From contig NZ_AKJA01000034.1 in the NCBI RefSeq assembly GCF_000282575.1, forward strand, positions 1 through 50,210: a stretch of DNA of 50,210 nucleotides, read 5' to 3'. The notes beneath the pieces are model-generated. The model was not told the origin of the DNA and made no database searches. It worked only from the letters and a program-made list of their open reading frames with translations. Source of the stretch: Herbaspirillum sp. YR522. GTDB lineage: Bacteria > Pseudomonadota > Gammaproteobacteria > Burkholderiales > Burkholderiaceae_D. Numbering within the stretch: the first letter of the stretch is position 1; every line of letters begins with the position of its first letter. Positions 27,249-36,287 of this stretch are shown here, one piece after another. The position numbers and the translations under genes were made by a program.

Positions 27249-28469
27249 CTATTTCCACAGGGCGCACTTCGATTCGGCCTTGGTCATGTAGGCCTGGTCA
27301 CCGGGAATGGTCTGCACCAGCTTGTAGTAATCCCATGGGCGCTTTGACTCGGATGGTTTCTTGACTTCCATCAGGTACATGTCGTGCACCATGCGGCCGT
27401 CGGGACGCACCACGCCGTTGCTGGTAAAGAAGTCGTTGATCCTGTTGCTGCGCAGGTAGTCCATGATCTTGTCGGGTTCGGTGCCGCCGACCGCCTTGAC
27501 CGCCTTGAGGTACTGGCCCACGGCCGAGGCGTCGCCGGCCTGGAACATCGATGGCATCTTCTTCATCTTGCCGAAGTAGCGATTGGCCCAGGCGCGCGAC
27601 CGGTCGTTCAGGTCCCAGTACCAGCCGTCGGTGAGGTACATCCCCTGCGTGACCTGCAGGCCCAGCGAATGGGTGTCGTTGATGAAGATGAGCAGGCCGG
27701 CCAGCTTCATGGTCTTGTTGACGCCGAACTCGTTGGCTGCCTTGATGGCGTTGATGACGTCGCCGCCGGCCACGGCCAGCCCCAGGATCTGGGCCTTGGA
27801 GGACTGCGCCTGCAACAGGAAGGACGAGAAATCCGAGGTCGCCAATGGCACCCGGGTCTGGCCGACGACGGTGCCGCCGGCCGACTTGACGACTTCGCTG
27901 GTGTCTTTTTCCAGCGAAGTGCCGAAGGCATAGTCGGCCGTGAGGAAGTACCACGACTTGCCGCCCTGCCTGGTGATGGCCGCGCCGGTGCCACGCGCCA
28001 GTGCCGTGGTGTCATAGGCATACTGGATGGTGTAGGCATTGCATTCTTCATTGGTCTGGCGGGTGGTGCCGGCACCGACCGAGATGAAGACCTTCTTCTT
28101 TTCGCCGGCGACCTTGCCCATGGCCAGGCTGGCGGCCGAGTTGACTCCACCGACGAGCATGTCCACGCCGTCGCGGTCGAACCATTCGCGCGCCTTGTTG
28201 GCGGCGATATCGGCCTTGTTCTGGTGGTCGGCGAAGACCAGCTCGATCTTCTTGCCGTTGATGCTGCCGCCGGCATCGGCGATGGCCATGCGGATGGCCT
28301 CGACGCCGCCCTGGCCATCGAAGTCGGCGTAGGTACCGGACATGTCGGTAATGAAACCGATCTTGATGGTGTCACCGGCCGCGTGGGCCGGGGTGATGGC
28401 GCCAAACGCCGCGCACAGCGATGCAGAGACGGCCAGCGACATGGCCGCGCGCCTGATGGATGAATGCAA
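27249..28469 (-). CDS. Periplasmic binding protein of a Liv-type (HAAT) ABC transporter
   Basis: 406 residues from a TTG at 28469, chosen because AGGAGG lies eight bases upstream and the reading gives a proper signal peptide (HSSIRR, hydrophobic core, ends PAHA at 27-30). The ATG nine codons later would leave no basic n-region. The mature chain starts TIKIGFITDMSGTYADFDG and ends with the WDYYKLVQTIPGDQAY segment seen in Burkholderiales binding proteins for aromatic or branched acids. No permease or ATPase gene is nearby. It is the last gene of the cluster driven from the LysR divergent promoter. Confidence 0.85.
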   Translation of the reverse strand: MHSSIRRAAMSLAVSASLCAAFGAITPAHAAGDTIKIGFITDMSGTYADFDGQGGVEAIRMAIADAGGSINGKKIELVFADHQNKADIAANKAREWFDRDGVDMLVGGVNSAASLAMGKVAGEKKKVFISVGAGTTRQTNEECNAYTIQYAYDTTALARGTGAAITRQGGKSWYFLTADYAFGTSLEKDTSEVVKSAGGTVVGQTRVPLATSDFSSFLLQAQSSKAQILGLAVAGGDVINAIKAANEFGVNKTMKLAGLLIFINDTHSLGLQVTQGMYLTDGWYWDLNDRSRAWANRYFGKMKKMPSMFQAGDASAVGQYLKAVKAVGGTEPDKIMDYLRSNRINDFFTSNGVVRPDGRMVHDMYLMEVKKPSESKRPWDYYKLVQTIPGDQAYMTKAESKCALWK

Positions 28470-28594
28470 CAAGGTCTCCTCCTGGGGGTGTGAATAGCGA
28501 CGACATGTGCCGCCGCCTGTTTGAATTCTTATAGTGTCCTGCGGTACCACTGCGGCCCGGACGCGCGCACCTCTGCGCCCATCCGGGGCCGGTG

Positions 28595-30184
28595 TCAGGC
28601 GCCGATGGCCGCGCGCGTCTGCTCGCCGTCGACCAGGCGCAACAGGCCCAGCGGATTGGCGTTCTGCAGCGGCACCGGCAGCATCGAGTCCGGATAGTTC
28701 TGGTAGCACACCGGACGCAGGAAACGCTCGATGGCCAGCGTGCCCACCGAAGTGCCGCGCGCGTCCGAGGTCGCCGGATAGGGTCCGCCATGGACCATCG
28801 CGTCGCATACCTCGACGCCGGTCGGATAGCCGTTGAGCAGCAGGCGGCCGGCCTTCTGCTCGAGCAGGGCAATCAGATCCTGGTTGCCCTGCAAGTCACC
28901 GATCTCGGCCTGCAGCGTCGCGGTCAGCTGGCCATGCATGTTGGCGGCGAAGTCGATCAACTGCTCGCGGCTTTCCAGCTCGACGATCACGGTCGAGGGC
29001 CCGAAGACTTCTTCTTCCAGCGGCGCTTCCTTGGAAAACAGCAAGGCGGCGTCGGCCTTGAACAGGTGCGGCACGGCCTGGGTATAACTGCTGCCACCGG
29101 CGGCGATGACCTTCACACCCGGCAGTTGCGTCAGGCGTGCCACGCCGCTGTTGTAGTGCGACAGGCCGCCGCTGTTGAGCATCGTGGCAGGCGACTGGCC
29201 CGACACCGCGGCCGACAATTGCTCGATGAAAGCGGTCAGTTCAGGCGAGCGCACGCCCATGAGCAAACCCGGGTTGGTGCACAACTGGCCGCAACCGACC
29301 ACCACCGACGCGGCCAGGTCCTTGGCGATGGCGTCGCCACGCACCTTCAATGCCTCGGGCAGCAGGATGATGGGATTGATGCTCGACATCTCCGCAAATA
29401 CGGGAATCGGTTGCGGACGGGCCGCGGCCATGTCGCACAAGGCGCGTCCGCCACGCAGCGAACCGGTAAAGCCCACTGCCTGGATACCGGCGCTCTTGAC
29501 CAGTTGTGCCCCCACCCGATCGCCATAGATCATGTTGAAGGTGCCGGCCGGCACGCCGCTCTTCCTGACCGCGCGCTCGATGGCATCGGCCACCAGTTCG
29601 GACGTCACCAGGTGACCGGTGTGCGCCTTGAATACCACCGGGCAGCCGGCAGCCAGTGCGGCGGCGGTATCGCCACCGGCCACCGAGAACGCCAGCGGGA
29701 AGTTGCTGGCGCCGAACACGGCCACCGGCCCCACCCCGATCTTGTACTGGCGGATATCCGGGCGCGGCAGCGGTTGGCGCTGGGGCAGCGCGCTGTCGAT
29801 GCGGGCGCCATAGAAGTCGCCCCGACGCACTACCTTGGCGAACAGGCGCATCTGGTTGCTGGTGCGGCTGCGCTCACCGGTCAGGCGAGCCGCCGGCAAC
29901 GCCGTTTCGCGCGAAACGGCGGCAATGAAGTCGTCCCCCAGGGCGTCGATCTCGTCGGCGATGGCTTCCAGGAATGCGGCGCGCTGGGCCGAGGTAGTAG
30001 CGCGATAGGTCGGATAGGCTTGCTCGGCGGCATGCACCGCGGCTGCCACTTCCTTTTCGGTGGCGGTCACGAAGGGGGTCTCGAACAGGGCGCCGCTGGT
30101 AGCGTCAACGCTATGCAGCTGGACCTCGCCCTCGCCGCTACGTTGTCCGCCGATGTAGTTGTGTCCCAGAATCTGAATGCTCAC
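28595..30184 (-). CDS. Aldehyde dehydrogenase, alpha-ketoglutarate semialdehyde dehydrogenase-like
   Basis: 529 residues from a GTG at 30184 with AGGAG six bases upstream. The catalytic cysteine is Cys302 in GCGQLCTNPG and the general base Glu265 in FAEMSSINP; the cofactor-binding stretch is VAVFGASNFPLAF. Length and motifs match the NADP-type 2,5-dioxovalerate (ketoglutaric semialdehyde) dehydrogenases used in hydroxyproline, arabinose and sugar-acid breakdown. It sits between an iron alcohol dehydrogenase and a binding protein, so the alcohol-aldehyde-acid oxidation of one imported compound is likely. Substrate is not certain. Confidence 0.85.
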   Translation of the reverse strand: MSIQILGHNYIGGQRSGEGEVQLHSVDATSGALFETPFVTATEKEVAAAVHAAEQAYPTYRATTSAQRAAFLEAIADEIDALGDDFIAAVSRETALPAARLTGERSRTSNQMRLFAKVVRRGDFYGARIDSALPQRQPLPRPDIRQYKIGVGPVAVFGASNFPLAFSVAGGDTAAALAAGCPVVFKAHTGHLVTSELVADAIERAVRKSGVPAGTFNMIYGDRVGAQLVKSAGIQAVGFTGSLRGGRALCDMAAARPQPIPVFAEMSSINPIILLPEALKVRGDAIAKDLAASVVVGCGQLCTNPGLLMGVRSPELTAFIEQLSAAVSGQSPATMLNSGGLSHYNSGVARLTQLPGVKVIAAGGSSYTQAVPHLFKADAALLFSKEAPLEEEVFGPSTVIVELESREQLIDFAANMHGQLTATLQAEIGDLQGNQDLIALLEQKAGRLLLNGYPTGVEVCDAMVHGGPYPATSDARGTSVGTLAIERFLRPVCYQNYPDSMLPVPLQNANPLGLLRLVDGEQTRAAIGA

Positions 30185-30320
30185 GTTGTGCTCCTGCTAT
30201 GTTGTTGGTGCGTCCCGCGTTGCGGAACGGGCAAAGAGGCCGCGTCCGCGCGAGCGGAGACGGCCCTGGATCGATCTCATCTATCTGCGCGGCATGCCGC
30301 GCAGGGCGTATTGTGTGGCA

Positions 30321-31460
30321 TCACATGGATTGCTGCAGCATGCGTTCGTAGTCCTGTTCCGATGCCACGCGCGGGTTGGTCTTGTGGCTATGATCGGCCA
30401 GCGCCCCCTTGATGATCGCGGGATACATGTCGCTGCTCACACCCAGCTCGGCCAGCCCGGCCGGCAGGCCCAGGCGGGCGCTCATGTCCTTGATCGCCGG
30501 ACCGATGGCGGCGGCGTCCTTGAGCCCCATCGCATGGGCGATGCGCGCCAGTTTCTGGTCCTTGACCACGGTCTCGGCGGGCGCATTGAATTCGACGATG
30601 GCCGGCAGGAAGATCGCGTTGAGCGTGCCGTGATGCAGCTTGGGATTGATGCCGCCCAGCGAGTGCGACAGGCTGTGCACGCATCCCAGGCCCTTCTGGA
30701 ACGCCATGGCGCCCTGCATCGAGGCGCTCATCATGTTCAGTCGCGCCTCGCGGTCGCCCGGCTCGCGGGTGGCGCGTTCGATGTGCGCCCAGGCGCGCCA
30801 CAGGCCATCGAGCGCAATGCCGTCGGCCGGCGGGTTGAACGACGGCGCCATGAAGGTTTCCAGGCAGTGGGCGATGGCGTCCATGCCGGTGGCGGCGGTC
30901 ATCAACGGCGGCAGGCCCAACGTCAGCTCCGGGTCGCAAATGGCCAGTCGCGGCACCAGGTAGGGCGACAGCACACCGACCTTGCGGCCATCGTCCAGGA
31001 TCAGGATGGCGCCACGCCCGACTTCGCTGCCGGTGCCGGCGGTGGTGGGAACGGCGATCACCGGCGCGGTCTTGGCCGTGATGTTGGACAGGCCGCCTTC
31101 GATCAACGCGAACGACTTCAATGGACCTTCGTGGGTGCCGCACACCGCCACGCCCTTGGCCAGGTCGATCGACGAGCCGCCGCCGACGGCGATGATGCCG
31201 TCGCAGTCGGCCTCGCGGAACATTGCCACGGCCGCTCGCACTGCGTTTTCGTTGGGGTTGGGAGGCGTCTGGTCGAACACCCGCACGGCATTGCCATCCT
31301 TGAGCTGTCCCAGCACGCGATCCAGGATGCCGGCGTTGCGGATGCCCATGTCGGTGACCACCAGCGGCCGCTTGATGCCGATGCGGTCGCATTCCTGCTG
31401 CAGCAATGCCAGCGCGCCAAAGTCGAACTGCACTTGGGTAATGTAATTGATGAGTGCCAT
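30321..31460 (-). CDS. Iron-containing alcohol dehydrogenase
   Basis: 379 residues from ATG at 31460, with AAGG upstream. The NAD-binding motif is GGGSSIDLAKG at 93-103. Metal ligands appear to be Asp194 and His198 (GMDAIAHC), His262 and His277 (in VHSLSHSLGG and KLHHG). The family includes 4-hydroxybutyrate and 1,3-propanediol dehydrogenases, lactaldehyde reductase and maleylacetate reductase. With the next gene it would oxidise an omega-hydroxy acid through a semialdehyde to a dicarboxylate; that is inference. It is divergent from a LysR gene 201 bp away. Confidence 0.88.
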   Translation of the reverse strand: MALINYITQVQFDFGALALLQQECDRIGIKRPLVVTDMGIRNAGILDRVLGQLKDGNAVRVFDQTPPNPNENAVRAAVAMFREADCDGIIAVGGGSSIDLAKGVAVCGTHEGPLKSFALIEGGLSNITAKTAPVIAVPTTAGTGSEVGRGAILILDDGRKVGVLSPYLVPRLAICDPELTLGLPPLMTAATGMDAIAHCLETFMAPSFNPPADGIALDGLWRAWAHIERATREPGDREARLNMMSASMQGAMAFQKGLGCVHSLSHSLGGINPKLHHGTLNAIFLPAIVEFNAPAETVVKDQKLARIAHAMGLKDAAAIGPAIKDMSARLGLPAGLAELGVSSDMYPAIIKGALADHSHKTNPRVASEQDYERMLQQSM

Positions 31461-31604
31461 CACATAGCCTTGATTTATAGATGTCTCCAGGACGGGAGCT
31501 GACGGCCCGGCTGCCGGTCACGCGCCGCAGCCAGCCTTTTCTTCTGGTGCCCTGCTTTTGAATGCCAGACTGTATGCCAATGAAACGCCGTTGGCTAATG
31601 AGAG

Positions 31605-31629
31605 CTGTTGATATGGGTATAACCAACAG
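31605..31629. promoter_or_regulatory. Inverted repeat in the LysR divergent region
   Basis: CTGTTG (31605-31610) and CAACAG (31624-31629) are perfect inverted repeats 13 bp apart, 33 bp upstream of the LysR start. The DNA inside is AT-rich. Size and place fit a LysR-type binding site shared by the regulator and the alcohol dehydrogenase operon. Confidence 0.5.
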
Positions 31630-31661
31630 TCATACTTAGGCTTTTATCGTGAAAGGTTGCC

Positions 31662-32600
31662 ATGCAAGCCACGCTGCCATCGCTGGCGTCGATCACCTCG
31701 CGCCTGCACCTGCGCCAATTGCGCCTGCTGATTGCCCTGTCGGACCATGGCTCGCTGCTCAAGGCGGCCGAGCAGGTGGCCCTGACCCAGCCCGGCGCCA
31801 GCAAGGCGCTGCAGGAGATCGAAAGCACGCTGGGCGCGCAGCTGTTCGTGCGCACCAATCGCGGGCTGGAGGCGACCGACCTTGGGCATTGCGTCATTCG
31901 CTATGCGCGGCTGATCCAGACCGACCTGACGCACTTGCGCGAAGAAATGCTTTCCATCATGCAAGGCAATGGCGGGCGCCTGGCGGTGGGCACCATCATG
32001 GGCGCCGTGCCGCTGCTCACCGATGCCCTGACGCAACTGCTCGAAAAACGCCCGACGCTGTCGGTGCAGATCGTCGAGGACACCAGCGCGCGCCTGCTGC
32101 GGCTGCTGGACCAGGGACGGCTCGACATGGCCATCTGCCGCACCAGCATCAGCCAGCGTCCGCACCTCTACGACGCCTTCAACATCCACGATGAACAACT
32201 GGCCGTCGTGGCCAGCGTCAACCATCCGCTGGCCCACGCCCAGGAACTGCAACTGGCCGACCTGGCCGATTCGCGCTGGGTGGTGTACTCGGCCAACATG
32301 CCGATGCGGCTATCGCTGGAACGCGAATTCCACGATGCCGACCTGCGCTTCCCATTGCACCTGATGGAGACCACCTCGGCCTTCACCACGCTATCGTTGC
32401 TGCAGAAGAATCCGCATTTCGTAGCCTTGCTCTCGGTCGACGTGGCACAGTTCTGCACCCGCTTCGGCATGACCTGCATCCTGCCCCTGCAGTTGCATAC
32501 CCGCAGCGAACCCTACCAGCTGGTCACGCGCCATGGCACGCAGCTCTCGCCCATGGCGCGCCAGTTCATCACCGACTTCGCCGAAGTGGTAGCGCAATAA
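31662..32600 (+). CDS. LysR-family transcriptional regulator
   Basis: 312 residues. The N-terminal winged helix-turn-helix covers about 17-76 (LRQLRLLIALSDHGSLLKAAEQVALTQ split across the helix, then LGAQLFVRTNRGLEAT). The effector-binding domain follows from about 105. It diverges from the alcohol dehydrogenase/aldehyde dehydrogenase/binding-protein operon and should control it in response to a pathway compound. It resembles regulators of aromatic or sugar-acid breakdown, but the effector is unknown. Its stop overlaps a terminator that serves the convergent peroxiredoxin gene. Confidence 0.92.
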   Translation: MQATLPSLASITSRLHLRQLRLLIALSDHGSLLKAAEQVALTQPGASKALQEIESTLGAQLFVRTNRGLEATDLGHCVIRYARLIQTDLTHLREEMLSIMQGNGGRLAVGTIMGAVPLLTDALTQLLEKRPTLSVQIVEDTSARLLRLLDQGRLDMAICRTSISQRPHLYDAFNIHDEQLAVVASVNHPLAHAQELQLADLADSRWVVYSANMPMRLSLEREFHDADLRFPLHLMETTSAFTTLSLLQKNPHFVALLSVDVAQFCTRFGMTCILPLQLHTRSEPYQLVTRHGTQLSPMARQFITDFAEVVAQ

Positions 32601-32622
32601 AAAAGCGCTCCCGCGGGAGCGC
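32598..32622 (-). terminator. Terminator between lysR and the peroxiredoxin gene
   Basis: GCGCTCCC-GC-GGGAGCGC (32605-32622) is a complete palindrome. On the minus strand it is followed by six U residues, so it ends the peroxiredoxin transcript, 23 bp past that stop. It starts inside the lysR stop codon. Confidence 0.85.
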
Positions 32623-32645
32623 CTCGAGCTTGCTGGGAGCGGTCG

Positions 32646-33284
32646 TTATTTGTTCGGCTGCGGGGTAATGCGCAGATACGGACGTGGCGACTTGTAACCC
32701 TTGGGGTATTTCTGCTTGATGACTTCCTCGTCCTTGACCGACAGCGGGATGATCACGTCGTCGCCGTCCTTCCAGTTGCCCGGTGTGGCCACCGTGTAGC
32801 CATCGGTCAGTTGCAGCGCGTCCAGCACGCGCAGTACTTCGTCGAAGTTGCGACCGGTGCTCATCGGGTAGGTGATGATCAGGCGCACCTTCTTCTTGGG
32901 ATCGATCACGAACAGCGAGCGCACGGTGGCGGTCTCGGACTGGTTCGGGTGGATCATGTCATACAGGCCGGCGACCTTCTTGTCGACGTCGGCCACGATC
33001 GGAAAACCGACCACTGTCTGTTGCGTCTCCTCGATGTCCTTGATCCACTTGGTGTGCTGCTCGGCGGCGTCCACCGACAACGCGATGGCCTTGACATTGC
33101 GCTTGTCGAATTCGGGCTTGAGCTTGGCGGTCAGGCCCAGTTCGGTGGTACACACCGGTGTGAAGTCGGCCGGATGGGAAAACAGCACGACCCAGGAATC
33201 GCCTGCCCATTCGTGGAACTTGAGATTGCCGATCGAGGATTCTTGCTCGAAATCCGGCGCAGTATCGCCCAGTCGCAGTGTCAT
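32646..33284 (-). CDS. 1-Cys peroxiredoxin (Prx6 type)
   Basis: 212 residues. The peroxidatic cysteine is Cys45 in DFTPVCTTELG, and no other cysteine is present, so it is of the 1-Cys Prx6 group and needs an external thiol for recycling. The C-terminal arm ends with the PRPYLRITPQP motif of this group. It reduces hydrogen peroxide and organic hydroperoxides in the cytoplasm. It is a single-gene unit with its own terminator. Confidence 0.94.
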   Translation of the reverse strand: MTLRLGDTAPDFEQESSIGNLKFHEWAGDSWVVLFSHPADFTPVCTTELGLTAKLKPEFDKRNVKAIALSVDAAEQHTKWIKDIEETQQTVVGFPIVADVDKKVAGLYDMIHPNQSETATVRSLFVIDPKKKVRLIITYPMSTGRNFDEVLRVLDALQLTDGYTVATPGNWKDGDDVIIPLSVKDEEVIKQKYPKGYKSPRPYLRITPQPNK

Positions 33285-33431
33285 AGAGGTCTCCCAGTTC
33301 GAGGATTGAAGAAAATCGAATCGTGACTATAACTTGCCGCCCGTGCCAGTCAAACGACTATTAACGCTTAACCAAATAACCTTATGCAATGACAGCTACC
33401 CGCTGCTGCCGGTGCGAGGGCATGGCGCCGT

Positions 33432-35231
33432 TCAACTGGCCGGCAGGCTCTGCAGGAAGCGCGCGGCATCCTGGTAGCCGATCACGCGACGACCCGCCTG
33501 CTCGCGGCCATCGGCATCGAAGAACATGATCCCGGGGGGGCCGAACAGGTCGAAGCGCTTGAGCATGGCACGGTCGTCTGCATTGTTGGCGGTGACGTCG
33601 ACCTGCAGCAGCAGCATGCGGTCCATGCGCGTGCGGACCTGTGCATCGGTGAACGTGAAGCGTTCCATCTCCTTGCACGAGACGCACCAATCGGCATAGA
33701 AATCGAGCATCACGGCGCGTCGTTGGCCACCGGCGTTCCGGGCCAGCGCCGCATCGAGCTCGGCCACCGAGCGCACCCGTACGAAAGCCGGATGGGCGGT
33801 GTCGCCGGCCGAGGCTGACGGCGACAGGTGCGACAGCGGCGCCAGCGGATCGCGGCCACCGCTGGCCAGGCCGACCAGCTGCAGCAGCCCGAGTGCGGCA
33901 AACGCCAGGCCCAGCCCGCGCCAGGCCCAGGTACCACCGGCACCCCATACCAGGTAGGCGCCATAGCCGATACCCAGTACCGCCCAACCCAGCATGGCCA
34001 GCCAGTCGGCAATGACCGGCGAGAGCATCCACCAGGCCGTGCCCAGCATCAACACACCGAAGAAGCGCTTGACACTGTCCATCCAGGCACCGGCGCGCGG
34101 CAGCAGGGCGCCGGCCGAGGCGCCAATGAGCAACAGTGGCACGCTCATGCCGGCGGCCATGGCAAACAGGGCGCTGCCGCCCAGCACCACATCCCGGCTC
34201 TGGCTGATGTAGAGCAGCGCACCGGCCAGCGGCGCGGCTACGCAAGGGCCGACGATCAGGGCCGAGATCGCCCCCATCACGAACACGCCGATCCAGGTGC
34301 CGCTGCCACCGCCGGAAGCGGTGGTCAATCGCGACTGCAGCGCGGCCGGCACCTGCAACTGGTACAAGTCGAACATCGACAGGGCCAGGCCGGCCATCAC
34401 CAGCGCGAAGCTGCCCAATACCCAAGGATTCTGCAGGTAGGCCGACAGCCCTTCGCCCAACATGCCGGCCGCCACCCCCAGGGCGGTGTAGACCAGCGCC
34501 ATGCCCAATGCATAGTCGAGCGACAGCAGGAAGCTGCGCATGCCCTTGCCGGGCTGCGCCGCCGTGCCGTGCTGGCCGACGATGATCGACGACAGGATCG
34601 GCAGCATCGGCAGCACGCAGGGGGTAAACGAGAGCCCTATCCCCAGCACGAAGAACAGCGACAGCACGCTCCACAGGTGGCCGCCCTCGAGCACCGAGGC
34701 AATGCCTGCGATATCGCCGCCGCCGACGGCCGGCTGCACACTGGCGGGTTCGCTGCCGCTGCCGCGCGTGACCACCCCCAGCGCCTGGGGCGACAACTTC
34801 ACCACCAGTGTCATTGGGGGATAGCACAGGCCCTTGTCGGCACAGCCCTGCGACACCGCGCTGATGGTGAATTCGCCATTGGCATCGCGTACCGGCACGC
34901 TGGCCTGCACGGCGTCGTGATAGGTCTCGACCTCTTTCTGGAAGTTCTCGTCGTACTTGGTCTTGCCGGGAGGGAACCCAGGCTGGCCCAGCGTGGCGCC
35001 GGTTGCCGTGAAATGAAAGCGGTCGCGGTACATGTAATAGCCGTCGGCGATCTTGTAGTCCAGCTGCGCGGTATTGGCGTCGACCATTCGCGCGGTCAGT
35101 TGAAACGCCTGCTCCGGCGCCAGGTAGTCGTCATCGGCACGGGCCGCGCCGCTCCAGCAGCAGATCAGCAAAGTCCACAGGCACCACCAGCATGCCCAGG
35201 GCGAGGGATTAAACTTGGAATTCTTGTTCAT
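33432..35231 (-). CDS. dsbD: Thiol:disulfide interchange protein DsbD
   Basis: 599 residues from ATG at 35231; no strong ribosome binding site is visible. A signal sequence ends near ARA (30-32). The periplasmic alpha domain has Cys130 and Cys136 (QGCADKGLCYP), the eight-helix beta domain has Cys205 (TPCVLP) and Cys330 (VGPCVAAP), and the C-terminal thioredoxin-like gamma domain has Cys516/Cys519 (DWCVSC). All six redox cysteines are kept. It carries electrons from cytoplasmic thioredoxin to the periplasm for DsbC and cytochrome c maturation. It follows cutA by 31 bp. Confidence 0.95.
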   Translation of the reverse strand: MNKNSKFNPSPWACWWCLWTLLICCWSGAARADDDYLAPEQAFQLTARMVDANTAQLDYKIADGYYMYRDRFHFTATGATLGQPGFPPGKTKYDENFQKEVETYHDAVQASVPVRDANGEFTISAVSQGCADKGLCYPPMTLVVKLSPQALGVVTRGSGSEPASVQPAVGGGDIAGIASVLEGGHLWSVLSLFFVLGIGLSFTPCVLPMLPILSSIIVGQHGTAAQPGKGMRSFLLSLDYALGMALVYTALGVAAGMLGEGLSAYLQNPWVLGSFALVMAGLALSMFDLYQLQVPAALQSRLTTASGGGSGTWIGVFVMGAISALIVGPCVAAPLAGALLYISQSRDVVLGGSALFAMAAGMSVPLLLIGASAGALLPRAGAWMDSVKRFFGVLMLGTAWWMLSPVIADWLAMLGWAVLGIGYGAYLVWGAGGTWAWRGLGLAFAALGLLQLVGLASGGRDPLAPLSHLSPSASAGDTAHPAFVRVRSVAELDAALARNAGGQRRAVMLDFYADWCVSCKEMERFTFTDAQVRTRMDRMLLLQVDVTANNADDRAMLKRFDLFGPPGIMFFDADGREQAGRRVIGYQDAARFLQSLPAS

Positions 35232-35262
35232 GCAGGTCGGTCGCTCGTTCTCGGTATCATCT

Positions 35263-35610
35263 TCAGGTCTGCAGCGGGGCGGCGGTCTCGTCGCGCATCC
35301 ACTGCAGGTAGGACGCCAGTCCGCCGGACACCGGCAGCACGACGATCTCCGGCACATCGTAAGGATGTGCGCGCAGGATGGCGCGCTCCAGTTCGGCATA
35401 GCGGGCCTGGGTGCTCTTGATCAGCAGCGGGATCTCGGTGGCCTGCTCGATCTTGCCGGCCCACCTGTAGACCGATGCCACCGGCGCCAGGATATTGACG
35501 CAAGCGGCCAGCTGTTGCTCCACCAGCGAGCGCGCTAGCTGCTCGGCCAGCTCGGCCTCGGGTACGCTGGTCAGCACCAGCAACGGCTGGTTGAGGGGCG
35601 AAGAAGTCAT
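35263..35610 (-). CDS. cutA: Divalent cation tolerance protein CutA
   Basis: 115 residues from ATG at 35610; a TTG five codons upstream is the alternative. Typical family segments are LVLTSVPE, LAACVNI, YRWAGKIEQATE and HPYDVPEIVVLPV. CutA forms a ferredoxin-like trimer linked to copper tolerance, with unclear chemistry. Together with dsbD downstream it repeats the well-known cutA-dsbD (cutA1-cutA2) pairing of enterobacteria. Confidence 0.93.
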   Translation of the reverse strand: MTSSPLNQPLLVLTSVPEAELAEQLARSLVEQQLAACVNILAPVASVYRWAGKIEQATEIPLLIKSTQARYAELERAILRAHPYDVPEIVVLPVSGGLASYLQWMRDETAAPLQT

Positions 35611-35700
35611 GTCGATGGGTCGCAATGGCGGTACATGCGGTATTCAACCATATCCGCGCGCCAGCTGCGCTGCTGTTCGACGCGCACCTGGCGCAAATGC

Positions 35701-35728
35701 AAAAAAGCCAGGCAATGCCTGGCTTTTT
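35701..35728. terminator. Bidirectional terminator ending the ribosomal protein cluster
   Basis: AAAAAGCCAGGC (35702-35713) pairs with GCCTGGCTTTTT (35717-35728) around AAT. It lies 16 bp after the rplQ stop and has U-tracts on both strands. It marks the end of the long ribosomal protein run. Confidence 0.92.
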
Positions 35729-35744
35729 CTGGTGGCAACCGAAC

Positions 35745-36140
35745 TTATTCGGCTGTCGGCACTTCTGCGTCGTCGCTGACTTCCGGACGATCCAGCAGTT
35801 CGATGTAGGCCATCGGTGCATTGTCGCCTTGACGGAAACCCATCTTCAGGATGCGCAGGTAGCCGCCGTTACGGGTGGCGTAGCGCGGACCCAGTTCAGC
35901 GAACAGCTTCAGCACGATTTCGCGATCGCGCAGACGGCTGAATGCCAGGCGCTTGTTGGCCAGGGTGTCGGTCTTGCCCAGGGTCAGGATAGGCTCGACA
36001 ACGCGGCGCAGTTCCTTGGCCTTTGGCAGGGTGGTCTTGATGGCTTCGTGGCGCAGCAGCGAAACGGTCATGTTGCGCAACATGGCCAGACGGTGGGACG
36101 AAGTACGATTGAGCTTGCGAAGGCCGTGACGGTGACGCAT
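35745..36140 (-). CDS. rplQ: 50S ribosomal protein L17
   Basis: 131 residues starting [17 protein letters not shown], the typical L17 opening, with AAGGAAAT upstream. It is the last gene of the alpha operon, 147 bp after rpoA. The gap has a GGAGTGA/TCACTCC hairpin (36252-36275) without a U-tract. The C-terminus is a short acidic tail (DDAEVPTAE). Confidence 0.97.
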   Translation of the reverse strand: MRHRHGLRKLNRTSSHRLAMLRNMTVSLLRHEAIKTTLPKAKELRRVVEPILTLGKTDTLANKRLAFSRLRDREIVLKLFAELGPRYATRNGGYLRILKMGFRQGDNAPMAYIELLDRPEVSDDAEVPTAE

Positions 36141-36287
36141 GGTAATTTCCTTTTAAATAACAGTTTTGATCCAGTTCTTCTATCGGCGCCTGTTGGGCAG
36201 ACCGCGGACCGGTGACGACGTTTGGTACTCGGGTACTGCAACTGCCGCCTCGGAGTGACCGCAGGCGATCACTCCAGGCTACTTCAA

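Noticed and set aside
33382-34827. 481-codon minus-strand frame overlapping dsbD
   Set aside because: Out of frame with dsbD, with Arg/Gly/Ala-rich nonsense sequence and no family motifs.
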